64,000 nt of DNA from Vreelandella aquamarina (GCF_020075495.1 NZ_JABYQT010000005.1:62001-126000), one strand, 5' to 3'. Numbered from the stretch's first letter, positions 43,339-53,572 are shown. Numbers and translations: made by a program. The notes: generated by a model not told the origin, from the letters alone.

Positions 43339-43689
43339 ATGTCGACAACAGAAATATACCGTTATCTTGATTCAGAAAAAAAAATCGGAATGGACCCTGA
43401 GGGTTACTTGGTAGATCAGACACAGTGGTCAGAAGCCGTTGCCGAATTGCTCGCGGATGACGAAGGGCTGACGCTGACCGAAAAGCATTGGGAGATCATC
43501 CGTGTAGTACGTGATTTCTACCACCGCTACGAAATGGCGCCAGCCATGCGTCCTCTGGTGAAAGCCACCCGAAATGCACTGGGGGACGAGAAGGGCACCT
43601 CAATTTACCTGATGTCGCTGTTCCCGGGCAGCCCGCCGAAACGAATTGCCCGCCTTGCCGGTCTGCCCAAGCCTACCAACTGCCTCTAA
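43339..43689 (+). CDS. tusE: Sulfur relay protein TusE (DsrC family)
   Basis: 116 residues. DsrC-like helical protein with EGYLVDQTQWSEAVAELLA and the C-terminal arm ending PTNCL, whose penultimate cysteine takes the persulfide. The second DsrC cysteine ten residues earlier is replaced (LPGSPPKRIARLAG has none), which marks the tRNA-thiolation TusE type rather than dissimilatory DsrC. It hands sulfur to MnmA. Last gene of the operon; no terminator was seen in the 20 bases before the convergent regulator gene. Confidence 0.94.
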   Translation: MSTTEIYRYLDSEKKIGMDPEGYLVDQTQWSEAVAELLADDEGLTLTEKHWEIIRVVRDFYHRYEMAPAMRPLVKATRNALGDEKGTSIYLMSLFPGSPPKRIARLAGLPKPTNCL

Positions 43690-43709
43690 CGGGCCGGGGT
43701 GATCACGCG

Positions 43710-44375
43710 CTAAGCAATGTCGCCCCGCGTACATACAGAAAGTACCACCGCATCCTCTGCACTGGTGGACACCAGCGCATGGCCCATATCACTGTCAAAA
43801 TAGATACTGTCGCCTTCTACCATTACCAGTGGAGCGTAGAATTCGGTGTAAAGCATGACATCACCATGCAAGACCATCAGAAATTCCTCGCCATCATGGC
43901 GTACCCACTGGTGATACTCTTCAAAACTGCGTGCTCGCACAATGGTCTTGAACGGTATCATGCGCTTTTGTGCCAGCTGATGGCCTAAAAGCTCATGCTC
44001 GTAAGTCGGCGTCGGATGCTGCTGGCCCTTGCCTTTACGGGTAAGATCACGCCGCCCCATGGTGTAGCGTTCACGTTTGGGGGGCGTCAGCAGCTGCGGC
44101 AAATCGATGTTGAGTCCGGTCGTCAGCTTCTGAACCACGCTGAACGTGGGAGAAACCTGATCGTTTTCGATTTTTGAAAGCGTGGAGCGGGCCAGCCCCG
44201 TGCGCTGGCTGACATCTTCGAGCGTCCACTGGTTGGCCAGGCGTATCTGCTTGAGCCGCTCGCCAAGGCATAGTGGTTCAACAAACGCCTTTCGCCCCGA
44301 GGCGATACGCAGCGCGGCGTTTTCTTCAGAAGTGGCAGTCATAGTCATCACGTAGCAGACAGCATTGATGGCCAT
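43710..44375 (-). CDS. XRE-type regulator with C-terminal cupin
   Basis: Up to 221 residues. A helix-turn-helix at about 35-90 (LGERLKQIRLANQWTLEDVSQRTGLARSTLSKIEN, cited by its parts LSQRTG-like and ARSTLSKIEN) is followed by a cupin (YHQWVRHDGEEFLMVLHGDV, YFDSDMGHALVS). Such regulators often control catabolic or polyamine genes, with the cupin binding a small molecule. The start is uncertain: ATG codons at 44375, 44348 and 44342 are possible and none has a good ribosome site. It lies 41 bases downstream of the deacetylase-like gene on the same strand. Confidence 0.88.
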   Translation of the reverse strand: MAINAVCYVMTMTATSEENAALRIASGRKAFVEPLCLGERLKQIRLANQWTLEDVSQRTGLARSTLSKIENDQVSPTFSVVQKLTTGLNIDLPQLLTPPKRERYTMGRRDLTRKGKGQQHPTPTYEHELLGHQLAQKRMIPFKTIVRARSFEEYHQWVRHDGEEFLMVLHGDVMLYTEFYAPLVMVEGDSIYFDSDMGHALVSTSAEDAVVLSVCTRGDIA

Positions 44376-44416
44376 GATATCATAGCCATCAGACAGGAGG
44401 CGTGAACGTCTTCTGG

Positions 44417-45355
44417 CTAGCTATCGGTGAAAGGTAGCCCCAACAGCGCCTTCAGGTGGGCTTCGACGCCGCTGGCCAGAGATTTGGGGTTATAGCCGCC
44501 TTCCAGTACCGAGACGACTCGGTTCTCGGCATACAGCGTCGCAATCTCCATGGCCAGGCGTGTCACCCAGTAATAATCTTCGTCATCCAGGCAGAGGTCT
44601 GCCATGGGATCGTCACGATGAGCATCAAAACCGGCTGAGATCATTACCAGATCTGGCTTGAAGGCGTGAAGGGCAGGCAGCCACTGCTGCTCGACACGGT
44701 TGCGAAACTCGCCACCTTCGGTACCCGCCTCCAGCGGCGTATTCACTACGTTTTTCCACTCGCTGCGCAAATAGCGCCAAGGGTAGAAGGGGTACTGAAA
44801 ACTGGTGCAGATCAGTACGTCAGGGCGGTCTTTGAGTATATCGATAGTGCCGTTGCACTGGTGTACGTCAAAGTCGAGAATGGCGATGCGTCGGGCGCCG
44901 TAAGTATCGCGCGCATGGGCGGCGCCAACAGCAATGTTGTTATAGAAGCAAAATCCCATCGAATCGGTAGCTTCAGCGTGGTGCCCAGGGGGCCTGACGG
45001 CACAAAAGACGTTATCTGCCTGACGCTTGAAGACCTGATCCACTCCCTTGATCACTGCTCCCGCGGCCACGCGTGCCGCCTTCAGGCTGTCGGGGTTCAT
45101 CAGTGTTTCGCTATCGAGTGCGCTGATGCCCTCGCTAGGTACGCATTTTTCAAGGGCGCGCAAATGGCGGGCAGGATGCACCTTGGCCAAGGCATCGAAG
45201 CAGGCCTCCTTGGCATCGGCCTGCATGGTCTGCTGGAGTAGTCCGGCAAGCGAAAGGCGGGCACGAATGGCGTCCAGACGTTGGGGGCTTTCCGGATGTT
45301 CAGGCCCCATATGATGCAATGAACAGTCTGGATGGGTAAGGTAGGCAGTGATCAT
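44417..45355 (-). CDS. Histone-deacetylase-like hydrolase
   Basis: 312 residues, arginase/deacetylase fold. Zinc and catalytic motifs: RPPGHHAEA (charge-relay histidines), ILDFDVHQCNGT (Asp and His zinc ligands), and VMISAGFDAHRDDP (second zinc Asp area), ending with VLEGGYNPKSLA. Substrates in bacteria include acetylated polyamines and acyl-lysine proteins; the class cannot be fixed here. It is divergent from a Pat-like acetyltransferase gene, 105 bases apart, so opposite enzymes of an acyl-lysine cycle is an attractive but unproven reading. Confidence 0.92.
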   Translation of the reverse strand: MITAYLTHPDCSLHHMGPEHPESPQRLDAIRARLSLAGLLQQTMQADAKEACFDALAKVHPARHLRALEKCVPSEGISALDSETLMNPDSLKAARVAAGAVIKGVDQVFKRQADNVFCAVRPPGHHAEATDSMGFCFYNNIAVGAAHARDTYGARRIAILDFDVHQCNGTIDILKDRPDVLICTSFQYPFYPWRYLRSEWKNVVNTPLEAGTEGGEFRNRVEQQWLPALHAFKPDLVMISAGFDAHRDDPMADLCLDDEDYYWVTRLAMEIATLYAENRVVSVLEGGYNPKSLASGVEAHLKALLGLPFTDS

Positions 45356-45460
45356 TCAGGCGCTCCATTCTAGTGAGGCCACCTTAATCGCCTCCGGGGC
45401 TTGCGCGACAGTGTCAATAAGTCGTACACAGTCGTTATCTAATTCAGGGGAGACGCACTC

Positions 45461-48208
45461 GTGAGCACGCGCTTTTTGCATCATTTCTTTGAACCTCGCA
45501 CGCTGGCGGTGTTCGGCGCCTCTGAAAAACCGGCGTCATTGGGCGGACTTGTGCTGAGCAACCTTCAGGATGGCGGTTTCAAAGGCAAGTTGTGGGCCGT
45601 CAATCCTAAAGGCTATGACCAGGTATTTGGCGCGCCCTGTTTCAAGAGTGTAGCGGATTTGCCGGAAGTACCTGATCTTGCCGTCGTCTGCTCACCCATT
45701 GAAGGCGTGCCCGTATTGATCAAGCGACTGGGACAATTCGGGGTCAAGGCGGCGCTGGTACTTTCCGGTGGTGCCTATCTCGACCGCGATGAAGATAACC
45801 AGGGGTCGATTCGTGAACGAATGCTCAAGGCAGCCATTGCCTCGGGTATTCGCGTACTTGGGCCCGAGTGCATGGGATTGATCGTACCCGGCAGGAATCT
45901 CAATGCCTCTTACGCCAGTCAGCCGGTCAAGGCTGGGCGCGTGGCGTATCTTGGGCAGTCGGGGATGCTGGCCAATGCCATGATCGACTGGGCGGCAGGA
46001 CGTGGAGTGGGGTTTTCTCATCTGGTCACGGTAGGTGACAGCGTTGACGTTCTGCTGCCTGATCTTATCGATTATGTGAATCAATTTTCCCCGGCCCAGG
46101 CCATCCTTCTTCATCTTGAGCGCGTGACCGACGCCCAGCATTTCATGACCTCTGTACGTGATGCGTCGCGCAATCGGCTGGTAGTCGCGATCAAGAGCGG
46201 CCGCACGCCCCAATCGGATATTTCCGGCATGGCACCCACGCCGGGAATCGCCAACCGAGATGTCGTGTTCGATGCGGCCTTTTCCCGGGCCGGGGTCGTC
46301 CGTGTCAATGACTCTGACGAGCTATTGGACGCACTTGAAACGCTGTCGAGAGTCAAGCCACTGCGAGGCGATCGGTTAGCCATCGTCTCCAACGGCCTGG
46401 GACCTGCCATGCTGGCCATTGATAAGCTGATCAGTGCCGGTGGCAAGCTTGCCGTGTTTAGTGGAGAAACCCAGGCAGCGCTGCATAAAAGTCAGGTGGA
46501 CATGAGCAAGCCGGGTGAAAACCCGGTGGATCTTGGGGGTAACGCATCCGCTGCCAAGTTTGTCGAGGCGCTTGAAATCGTTGCCGCTGACGCGAATGTC
46601 GATGCCGTGCTGGTCGTGCATGCACCTACCCGCATGGCGCCTTCAGCAGTGACGGCCCAGGCATTGATTGATAACCGCAAGAAATTTCGGCGCAACTTGT
46701 TGACCAGTTGGATGGGGCTGAAAGAGGCGCTTAATGCACGCCATCTGTGCAATGTGGCCGGTATCCCCACGTATATTTCACCCGAAAAGGCGGTAAAGGC
46801 GTTCATGCACATGGTAGATTACCAGCGCGTACAGGCGCTTTTGCATGAAATCCCGCCCAGTCTGCCATTTTCGACAAGCAGCGACATCCGCGCTCAATGT
46901 CGGACATTGATTGAAAAAGCCAAGGAGCAGGGCAGACAGACGCTTACCCACTCGGAAACATCTCAGGTACTCAAAGCCTACGGTATTCCTGCTGCGCCAA
47001 GCGTCTATCTGAGCGGTCCAGAAGAGGCCGAGATAGCGGCGCAGCAGATTCAGGGACCGATGGCACTCAAGGTGATTCACGAAGGCAACTGCCGACCCTA
47101 CCGATACCGCAAGCATCCACACAAGCTTTCTGCTGGGCTGTTGCAGGACCTGCAGACGCCGGAGCAGGTGGTCGATGGCGTGCGCCAGCTGGGCGAGAAA
47201 GTGCAGGAAAAATTTCCCCAGTACGCCATTCGCGAGTACTGCCTGCAGCCCATGCAGCGTGGCAAGCACTCCATGCAGATTTGTGCGGGTATTACCCGGG
47301 ATCCGGTATTCGGTCCGCTGATCGTCTTCGGGATCGGTGGCTACAAGGTCAATGTCCTGGCAGACCGTCAGGTAGCGCTGCCACCGTTGAACATGAGTCT
47401 GGCCGCGGATGTGGTGGGCAGAACTCATGCCGCGTCCCTGATTCGTGAGCATTCCGCCGAGCCCGAGCGCGATATCGCGCGGCTCTGCCAACTGTTGGTG
47501 AAGCTCTCGCAGATGGCATCGGACCTGGGCGATTTGCGCGGGCTTGAAATCAATCCGCTGCTGCTCAACCGCGATGGAGTGCTTGCGGTGGATTTCGCCA
47601 TGGACCTTGGCGCCCCGGCGCGCTTTGCCATCATGCCGTACCCGGAAGAGCTGCGCGAGTGGGTAACGCTCAAGAACGGCTGGCAGGTCGAGGTGCGCCC
47701 CATTCGGGCAGAAGATGCACCGCTGATCACCACGTTCCATCGCCAGCTTTCCGAAGAGAGCATCCGGTTTCGCTACTTCCATAATAAATCCAACCTGACC
47801 CAGCGCGACTTGTCGATCCTGTCGCATATCAACTATGACCGCCAGATGGCGTTTATTGCCGAGCACCAGCATGCTGATGGCAGCAAGGAGATGCTGGGCG
47901 TGGTTCGGGTATGGAACGACCCGGATAACATTCGCACCGAGTTCTCGGTCATCATTCGCGACGATCTTCAAGGGCTCGGGATCGGCAGTCTCTTGATGAA
48001 GAAGATGATCGACTACTGCACCCATATCGGCACGCTGGAAATGATCGGCAAGATCATGGTGGATAATCACCCGATGCGGGCCTTGATGAAGCACTTGGGC
48101 TTCAAGTGCCGCTATAACATGGAGGAGCAGGTGATTGACGCGGTACTGCGCCTGAACGAGCCGGAAAGCGAGTGGCAGCGCCACCGCCTGGAAAGCTTGC
48201 CGGATTGA
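45461..48208 (+). CDS. Pat-type protein acetyltransferase (NDP-forming acyl-CoA ligase-like plus GNAT)
   Basis: 915 residues, starting with GTG after AGGGGAGA. Domains: CoA-binding (FGASEKPASLGG, about 10-130), succinyl-CoA-ligase-like (RVAYLGQSGMLAN, about 150-290), ATP-grasp (about 500-700), then a C-terminal GNAT domain at about 740-890 with the acetyl-CoA loop LQGLGIGSLLMKK. This order matches Pat/YfiQ, which acetylates lysines, for example in acyl-CoA synthetases. The active ligase histidine motif of true NDP-forming ligases was not verified. The PrpE-like enzyme at 26603 has the expected target motif. Confidence 0.92.
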   Translation: MSTRFLHHFFEPRTLAVFGASEKPASLGGLVLSNLQDGGFKGKLWAVNPKGYDQVFGAPCFKSVADLPEVPDLAVVCSPIEGVPVLIKRLGQFGVKAALVLSGGAYLDRDEDNQGSIRERMLKAAIASGIRVLGPECMGLIVPGRNLNASYASQPVKAGRVAYLGQSGMLANAMIDWAAGRGVGFSHLVTVGDSVDVLLPDLIDYVNQFSPAQAILLHLERVTDAQHFMTSVRDASRNRLVVAIKSGRTPQSDISGMAPTPGIANRDVVFDAAFSRAGVVRVNDSDELLDALETLSRVKPLRGDRLAIVSNGLGPAMLAIDKLISAGGKLAVFSGETQAALHKSQVDMSKPGENPVDLGGNASAAKFVEALEIVAADANVDAVLVVHAPTRMAPSAVTAQALIDNRKKFRRNLLTSWMGLKEALNARHLCNVAGIPTYISPEKAVKAFMHMVDYQRVQALLHEIPPSLPFSTSSDIRAQCRTLIEKAKEQGRQTLTHSETSQVLKAYGIPAAPSVYLSGPEEAEIAAQQIQGPMALKVIHEGNCRPYRYRKHPHKLSAGLLQDLQTPEQVVDGVRQLGEKVQEKFPQYAIREYCLQPMQRGKHSMQICAGITRDPVFGPLIVFGIGGYKVNVLADRQVALPPLNMSLAADVVGRTHAASLIREHSAEPERDIARLCQLLVKLSQMASDLGDLRGLEINPLLLNRDGVLAVDFAMDLGAPARFAIMPYPEELREWVTLKNGWQVEVRPIRAEDAPLITTFHRQLSEESIRFRYFHNKSNLTQRDLSILSHINYDRQMAFIAEHQHADGSKEMLGVVRVWNDPDNIRTEFSVIIRDDLQGLGIGSLLMKKMIDYCTHIGTLEMIGKIMVDNHPMRALMKHLGFKCRYNMEEQVIDAVLRLNEPESEWQRHRLESLPD

Positions 48209-48211
48209 AAC

Positions 48212-48242
48212 GAGTCCACCTGCCCAATGGGCAGGTGGACTC
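48212..48242. terminator. Perfect inverted repeat between pat-like gene and pdxH
   Basis: A 14-bp perfect stem (GAGTCCACCTGCCC with its complement) and an AAT loop, 3 bases after the stop of the acetyltransferase gene. It lacks a T run on either side, so it may be a Rho-assisted or RNA-stabilising hairpin shared by two convergent genes rather than a classical terminator. Confidence 0.6.
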
Positions 48243-48264
48243 AGGCGTTAACGGTGAGGCTGAC

Positions 48265-48909
48265 TCAGGGTGCCAGGCGGAACTGGCTCCATTCACCACC
48301 ATCACGACGCTCGAAACGAATACGGTCATGCAGGCGGCTTGGCTGACCCTGCCAGAATTCGATCATTTCCGGGTTGAGGCGGTAGCCGCCCCAATGGATT
48401 GGCCGTGGAATGTCCTGACCTTCATACGCCTGCTCGAAACGCTTCTGGCGCTCTTCGATCCAGTTACGGTCAGGAATGACCACGCTCTGAGTGGCAATCC
48501 AGGCGCCCAGCTGGCTGCCGCGCGGGCGGCTGGCAAAGTACTCATCCGACTCATCCGGCGCTACCTGCTCCACAGGGCCTTCGATACGCACCTGGCGGGC
48601 CAGCGATGGCCACCAGAAGGTCATAGCGGCAAAGGGGACGTTGTTGAGTTCGCTGCCCTTGTGGCTGTGGTAGTTGGTGAAGAACACCATGCCGCGCTCG
48701 TCAAAGCCCTTCAACAGTACCACGCGTGCGTGGGGGCGGCCCTGGCTATCCACGGTGGAAAGCGTCATGGCGTTGGCGTCCTTGTCTTCCTTCTCAATGG
48801 CGAGACTGAACCACTCGTCAAACAGTACGAATGGCCCCTGGCCAACCTGCGCTTCATCGAGCCGGCCACCTTCGTAGTCGCGTCGGATGTCAGCAATATG
48901 GCGGGTCAT
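48265..48909 (-). CDS. pdxH: Pyridoxamine 5'-phosphate oxidase
   Basis: 214 residues (E. coli 218). FMN-binding PNPOx fold with DANAMTLSTVDSQGRPHARVVLLKG, VVIPDRNWIEERQKRFE and the C-terminal dimer segment with PIHWGGYRL and RFERRDGGEW (PLP-binding Arg and His). It makes pyridoxal 5'-phosphate. GGGAG site. Convergent with the acetyltransferase gene. Confidence 0.95.
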   Translation of the reverse strand: MTRHIADIRRDYEGGRLDEAQVGQGPFVLFDEWFSLAIEKEDKDANAMTLSTVDSQGRPHARVVLLKGFDERGMVFFTNYHSHKGSELNNVPFAAMTFWWPSLARQVRIEGPVEQVAPDESDEYFASRPRGSQLGAWIATQSVVIPDRNWIEERQKRFEQAYEGQDIPRPIHWGGYRLNPEMIEFWQGQPSRLHDRIRFERRDGGEWSQFRLAP

Positions 48910-48972
48910 TAGCGGATCTCCCTGAAATATTCGTTATATTCGCGACTTGCCAGTGTTGCACAAGCCTTTTTC

Positions 48973-50018
<1,046 letters not shown>

Positions 50019-50040
50019 TCAACCAAAGCCAGCTGGGTAC

Positions 50041-50511
50041 TCATGGTACCAGAGCTATCTGCCGGACAGGAGATGTCACCATACGCCCGCTGGTTTCGGG
50101 CAGCCTGACATATACCCAGGCAACGTTTCCATCGGCGAGGGTTTTTCTCTCCCGCGTGTAACGATCCCCCAAGCGCTCGTAGCGGTCCAACTGCTCAAGT
50201 TCGTCAGGGGTCACGCTGAGCAGCAGACCCTCTACCCGGCTGCCGGGCTGAACGGAAACATCCAGGCCATTTCGGTGGTATCCCTCAAGGGTAGCTACCT
50301 GCGGATCACCGGCTCTACCCATCACTATCCAGCGAACAGCGGTATAGCGCAGCGTACCGTAAACGAATACATGGTGAGGACGCTGTTCAACCTGCGAGAA
50401 ATCATCCGGAGGCGAGTAGAACCATGGACTGAGCATGGTCAACCATAGCCAACTGGCCAGTCCCAGCATCAAAACGCCTGCCACCTGTAGCCACTTTTTA
50501 ATCCAGACCAT
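50041..50511 (-). CDS. Membrane-anchored gamma-glutamylcyclotransferase-like (GGCT/YtfP) protein
   Basis: 156 residues from the ATG at 50511 (AAGG upstream). An N-terminal membrane helix (VAGVLMLGLASWLWLTML) precedes a GGCT-like domain with HVFVYGTLR (substrate loop) and LEQLDRYERLGDRYTRE, whose Glu in the RYERLG stretch matches the catalytic acid of the family. Most YtfP proteins are soluble, so the anchor is unusual. The exact reaction is unknown for most bacterial members. Confidence 0.85.
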   Translation of the reverse strand: MVWIKKWLQVAGVLMLGLASWLWLTMLSPWFYSPPDDFSQVEQRPHHVFVYGTLRYTAVRWIVMGRAGDPQVATLEGYHRNGLDVSVQPGSRVEGLLLSVTPDELEQLDRYERLGDRYTRERKTLADGNVAWVYVRLPETSGRMVTSPVRQIALVP

Positions 50512-50643
50512 ATTGTTACCTTGCCGATTGTTAATCATTCAGCTTGGCGCTTGGCAGCGCATCCGGCAAGGTCCGGCTTTTTATTTATGCAACGGCGCGT
50601 GGTTTGCTAGGATAGTCAGTAGACCCCATCGGAGGAGCCTGCA

Positions 50644-51234
50644 ATGAATCAGCCACTTCGTGACGATATGGATTTTCGAGCGTTTATCGGCGATGTGAAA
50701 CCCTTGGCCCCCAGCAACCGTGCCGATGCACAAAATCACCGCAAACGTCCCTCCGAGGCACAGCTGGCCCGCCGTGAGAGCGCCCAGGAAGCCGTTGACG
50801 AGCGCAATTTCCTGTCCGACGACTTCGTTGACCTGCTACCGCCTTTCGACCCGATCGAGTACCGCCGGGAAGGCATTCAGCAAGGCGTAGTCGATAAGCT
50901 CAGACACGGCGGCTATAGCGTGCAGGCGCAGTTACACCTATTGCGCCGGCCTTTGGCCGAATGCCGACGTATGCTGTTTCCCTTCATCCAGGAGGCGTAT
51001 GCCCATGACCTGCGCTCGGTCATGATCGTGCATGGCAGGGGGCGCGAGATGGACAGTCCGGCCAATGTGCTGCGCTCTTACCTGGCCAAGTGGCTCAGTC
51101 AGTTCGAGGAGGTTCAGGCCTATGTGTCCGCCCAGCCCTCGGAAGGGGGGCTTGGCGCTACCTGGGTGATGCTGCGCAAGAGCGAGCGGGCGAAAGCCAA
51201 CAATCGCGAGCGCCAGCAGAAAAGGCGCGGATAA
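50644..51234 (+). CDS. smrA: Smr-domain endonuclease-like protein SmrA
   Basis: 196 residues. The Smr domain at about 95-185 has VIVHGRGR (HGxG-type motif) and LGATWVMLR. The N-terminal 90 residues are charged and typical of SmrA/SmrB proteins. Stand-alone Smr proteins nick DNA or rescue collided ribosomes (SmrB); which applies here is open. A strong GGAGGAG site precedes the ATG. Confidence 0.9.
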   Translation: MNQPLRDDMDFRAFIGDVKPLAPSNRADAQNHRKRPSEAQLARRESAQEAVDERNFLSDDFVDLLPPFDPIEYRREGIQQGVVDKLRHGGYSVQAQLHLLRRPLAECRRMLFPFIQEAYAHDLRSVMIVHGRGREMDSPANVLRSYLAKWLSQFEEVQAYVSAQPSEGGLGATWVMLRKSERAKANNRERQQKRRG

Positions 51235-51246
51235 AAGCTCAACAGC

Positions 51247-51274
51247 AAAAAGGGCAGCTTTCGCTGCCCTTTTT
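51247..51274. terminator. Bidirectional terminator between smrA and the DUF934 gene
   Basis: A 12-bp stem (AAAAAGGGCAGC with GCTGCCCTTTTT) and a TTTC loop. A and T flanks on both sides allow it to serve smrA and the convergent cysI-DUF934 unit. Confidence 0.9.
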
Positions 51275-51293
51275 ACGTCTAGCTGACTGCCGA

Positions 51294-51848
51294 TTATCCG
51301 CGGTTTGTCAGACGGCGCTCGAACAGCGCCTGGCGCTCTTCAACGTCCGTTTGATAGCGCACGCTGAACGAGTTCAGTAGCCGCAACGCATCTGCGGGGT
51401 CCTGATCATCGCGCAGCGCCATGGCGTTGAAACCACAGCGGCGCATGTAATCCAGCTGGTCGACCAGCACATCGCCTACCGCACGTACTTCACCGGCATA
51501 CCCGAAGCGTTCGCGCAAAAGCCGGGCAAGCGAATAGCCGCGGCCGTCGGTAAAGCTTGGAAAGTCGATCGACACGGCAGGGAGTGGTGCAAGATCTGCC
51601 GCAAGCTCAGCGGTCAGCTCGGTATCACTCAGCAGCAGTGGGGCAAGTTCCTCATCCTGCTTGTTGACCTGCCACAAGGCCAGCGGCACGAAAGCCGGAC
51701 GCTGTTCGGGCAGTACGTCGACGTCATAAGAAACGCACCAGGCGTTTTCCACCGCAAGCCCACCATTGATCAGCAGGTGATTCACGTGCACCGGAGGATG
51801 GGCAAGCGCTTGGTCAGTCGGGGTATCCACGTTACTTGGCATAGACAC
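51294..51848 (-). CDS. DUF934 protein, sulfite-reductase partner
   Basis: 184 residues. The conserved DUF934 core is VSIDFPSFTDGRGYSLARLLR, AVGDVLVDQLDYMRRCGF and FSVRYQ. The family is almost always found directly behind a CysI-type sulfite reductase and is thought to be a required partner, perhaps in electron transfer. Here its start overlaps the end of cysI by 17 bases (or 11 from the second ATG). Confidence 0.9.
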   Translation of the reverse strand: MSMPSNVDTPTDQALAHPPVHVNHLLINGGLAVENAWCVSYDVDVLPEQRPAFVPLALWQVNKQDEELAPLLLSDTELTAELAADLAPLPAVSIDFPSFTDGRGYSLARLLRERFGYAGEVRAVGDVLVDQLDYMRRCGFNAMALRDDQDPADALRLLNSFSVRYQTDVEERQALFERRLTNRG

Positions 51849-53487
51849 GCTCTTTAAAGGGTTTCAAACCAATACGGCGGTAGGTATCCAGAAAGTGCTC
51901 ATCTTCATGGCGCTCGGCGACGTACACCTGTAGCACCTTCTCGACCACATCTGGAACATCTTGACGAAAGAAGGAAGGACCAAGAATCTTTCCAAGCGAT
52001 ACGTCATCGGTGGCATTGCCGCCAATCGAGATCTGGTAGAACTCTTCGCCTTTCTTGTCGACACCCAGAATGCCGATATGACCTACATGGTGGTGGCCAC
52101 AGGCGTTCATGCAGCCCGAGATATTGAGATCCAGCGGGCCCAGGTCGTACAGGAAGTCCAGATCCTCGAAGCGCTCCTGCAGCGACTGGGCAATGGGGAT
52201 CGATACCGCATTGGCCAAACTGCAATAGTCACCGCCAGGGCAGCAAATGATATCGTTGAGCGTACCCACGGTGGGGTTGGCCATGCCCAGGGCGTCCAGC
52301 TCATTCCAGAGCGCTTCGATTTCATCGACCGGCACATCCGAGAGCACCAGGTTCTGCTCGTGGGTCACACGTAGCTCGCTGAAGCTGTAGCGGTCGGCCA
52401 GATCCGCCACGGCATCCATCTGATCGGCGGTGACATCGCCCGGGGCGTGCTCCCGGCGCTTGAGCGACAGCGTAACCGCCTTGTAGCCCGGCACCTTGTG
52501 GTCGGTGACGTTGTTGGTAACGAAGCGCGCGAAGCTACGGTTCTCCGTGCGCAGACGTTCGAAATCAGTGACCGCGCTTTCTGCCACCGGGCGCCGCTCG
52601 GGCTCGGGGAAATGGCGCTTGGCAGCCTCTACTGCAGCCTGGTTGAGCGTTTGCGGGCCATCCTTCAGGTGGGCCCACTCTTCGTCCACCCGGCGGCGAT
52701 ACTCTTCGATGCCCAGCGCCTTGACCAGAATCTTGATGCGTGCCTTGAACTTGTTGTCTCGGCGACCGAACTGGTTATATACGCGCACGCAGGCTTCAAG
52801 ATAGGTCAGCAGATGCTGCCAGGGCAGGTCCTCGCGCACGACTTCGGCAATCATCGGCGTGCGTCCAAGGCCACCGCCGGCGAGTACCTTGACGCGCAGC
52901 TCGCCTTCGTCGTTGCGCCACAGGCGCAGGCCGATATCGTGAACCTGGATCGCGGCGCGATCCGCGGCTGCACCAGTCACGGCAATCTTGAACTTGCGCG
53001 GCAGGTAGGCGAATTCCGGATGCAGGGTCGACCACTGGCGAATCAATTCACACCAGGGGCGCGGGTCTTCCACTTCATCCTTGGCAATGCCGGCGAACTG
53101 GTCGCTGGTAGTGTTGCGGATACAGTTGCCGCTGGTCTGAATGGCATGCATCTGCACCGTGGCAAGCTCGGCCAGGATATCCGGCACGTCTTCCTGGGCA
53201 GGCCAGTTCAGCTGCAGGTTTTGACGGGTCGTAAAGTGGCCGTAGCCGCGATCGTACCGGCGGGTGATATCTGCCAGCGCGCGCAACTGATAGCTTGCCA
53301 GCATGCCGTAAGGAATGGCGATGCGTAGCATCGGCGCATGCCGCTGGATATACAGGCCGTTTTGCAGCCGCAGCGGACGAAACTCTTCTTCTCCCAGGCG
53401 TCCCGCCAGGTAGCGATCCATCTGGTCGCGAAACTGGGCAACGCGCTCATCAACCAGCGTCTGGTCATGAATATCATAACGGTACAT
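51832..53487 (-). CDS. cysI: Sulfite reductase hemoprotein subunit
   Basis: 551 residues from the ATG at 53487. Siroheme/4Fe-4S motifs are present: CCPGGDYC and GCMNACGHHHVGHIG hold the cluster cysteines, and TSGNCIRNTTSDQFAG and FTTRQNLQLNW line the active site. The protein lacks a fused flavin part. It reduces sulfite to sulfide in assimilation. The association with DUF934 rather than cysJ suggests ferredoxin-like or other electron supply. Nitrite reductase is the main alternative, but DUF934 favours sulfite. Confidence 0.93.
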   Translation of the reverse strand: MYRYDIHDQTLVDERVAQFRDQMDRYLAGRLGEEEFRPLRLQNGLYIQRHAPMLRIAIPYGMLASYQLRALADITRRYDRGYGHFTTRQNLQLNWPAQEDVPDILAELATVQMHAIQTSGNCIRNTTSDQFAGIAKDEVEDPRPWCELIRQWSTLHPEFAYLPRKFKIAVTGAAADRAAIQVHDIGLRLWRNDEGELRVKVLAGGGLGRTPMIAEVVREDLPWQHLLTYLEACVRVYNQFGRRDNKFKARIKILVKALGIEEYRRRVDEEWAHLKDGPQTLNQAAVEAAKRHFPEPERRPVAESAVTDFERLRTENRSFARFVTNNVTDHKVPGYKAVTLSLKRREHAPGDVTADQMDAVADLADRYSFSELRVTHEQNLVLSDVPVDEIEALWNELDALGMANPTVGTLNDIICCPGGDYCSLANAVSIPIAQSLQERFEDLDFLYDLGPLDLNISGCMNACGHHHVGHIGILGVDKKGEEFYQISIGGNATDDVSLGKILGPSFFRQDVPDVVEKVLQVYVAERHEDEHFLDTYRRIGLKPFKERVYAK

Positions 53488-53572
53488 GTGGCACGATCCT
53501 GCTAAAAGCGAAATGGTCACGTCAGGGCGGACAATACGATAGTGCTACCTTAACGCCTGTCTCATATTCTAC

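Noticed and set aside
44850..44890. Apparent active-site change in the deacetylase-like protein (DVHQC instead of DVHHG)
   Set aside because: The zinc-binding Asp and His are kept and DVHQ occurs in bacterial members of the family, so it is not evidence of inactivity.
46778..48184. 468-residue minus-strand frame within the Pat-like gene
   Set aside because: Antisense of a well-supported acetyltransferase, no recognised motif.
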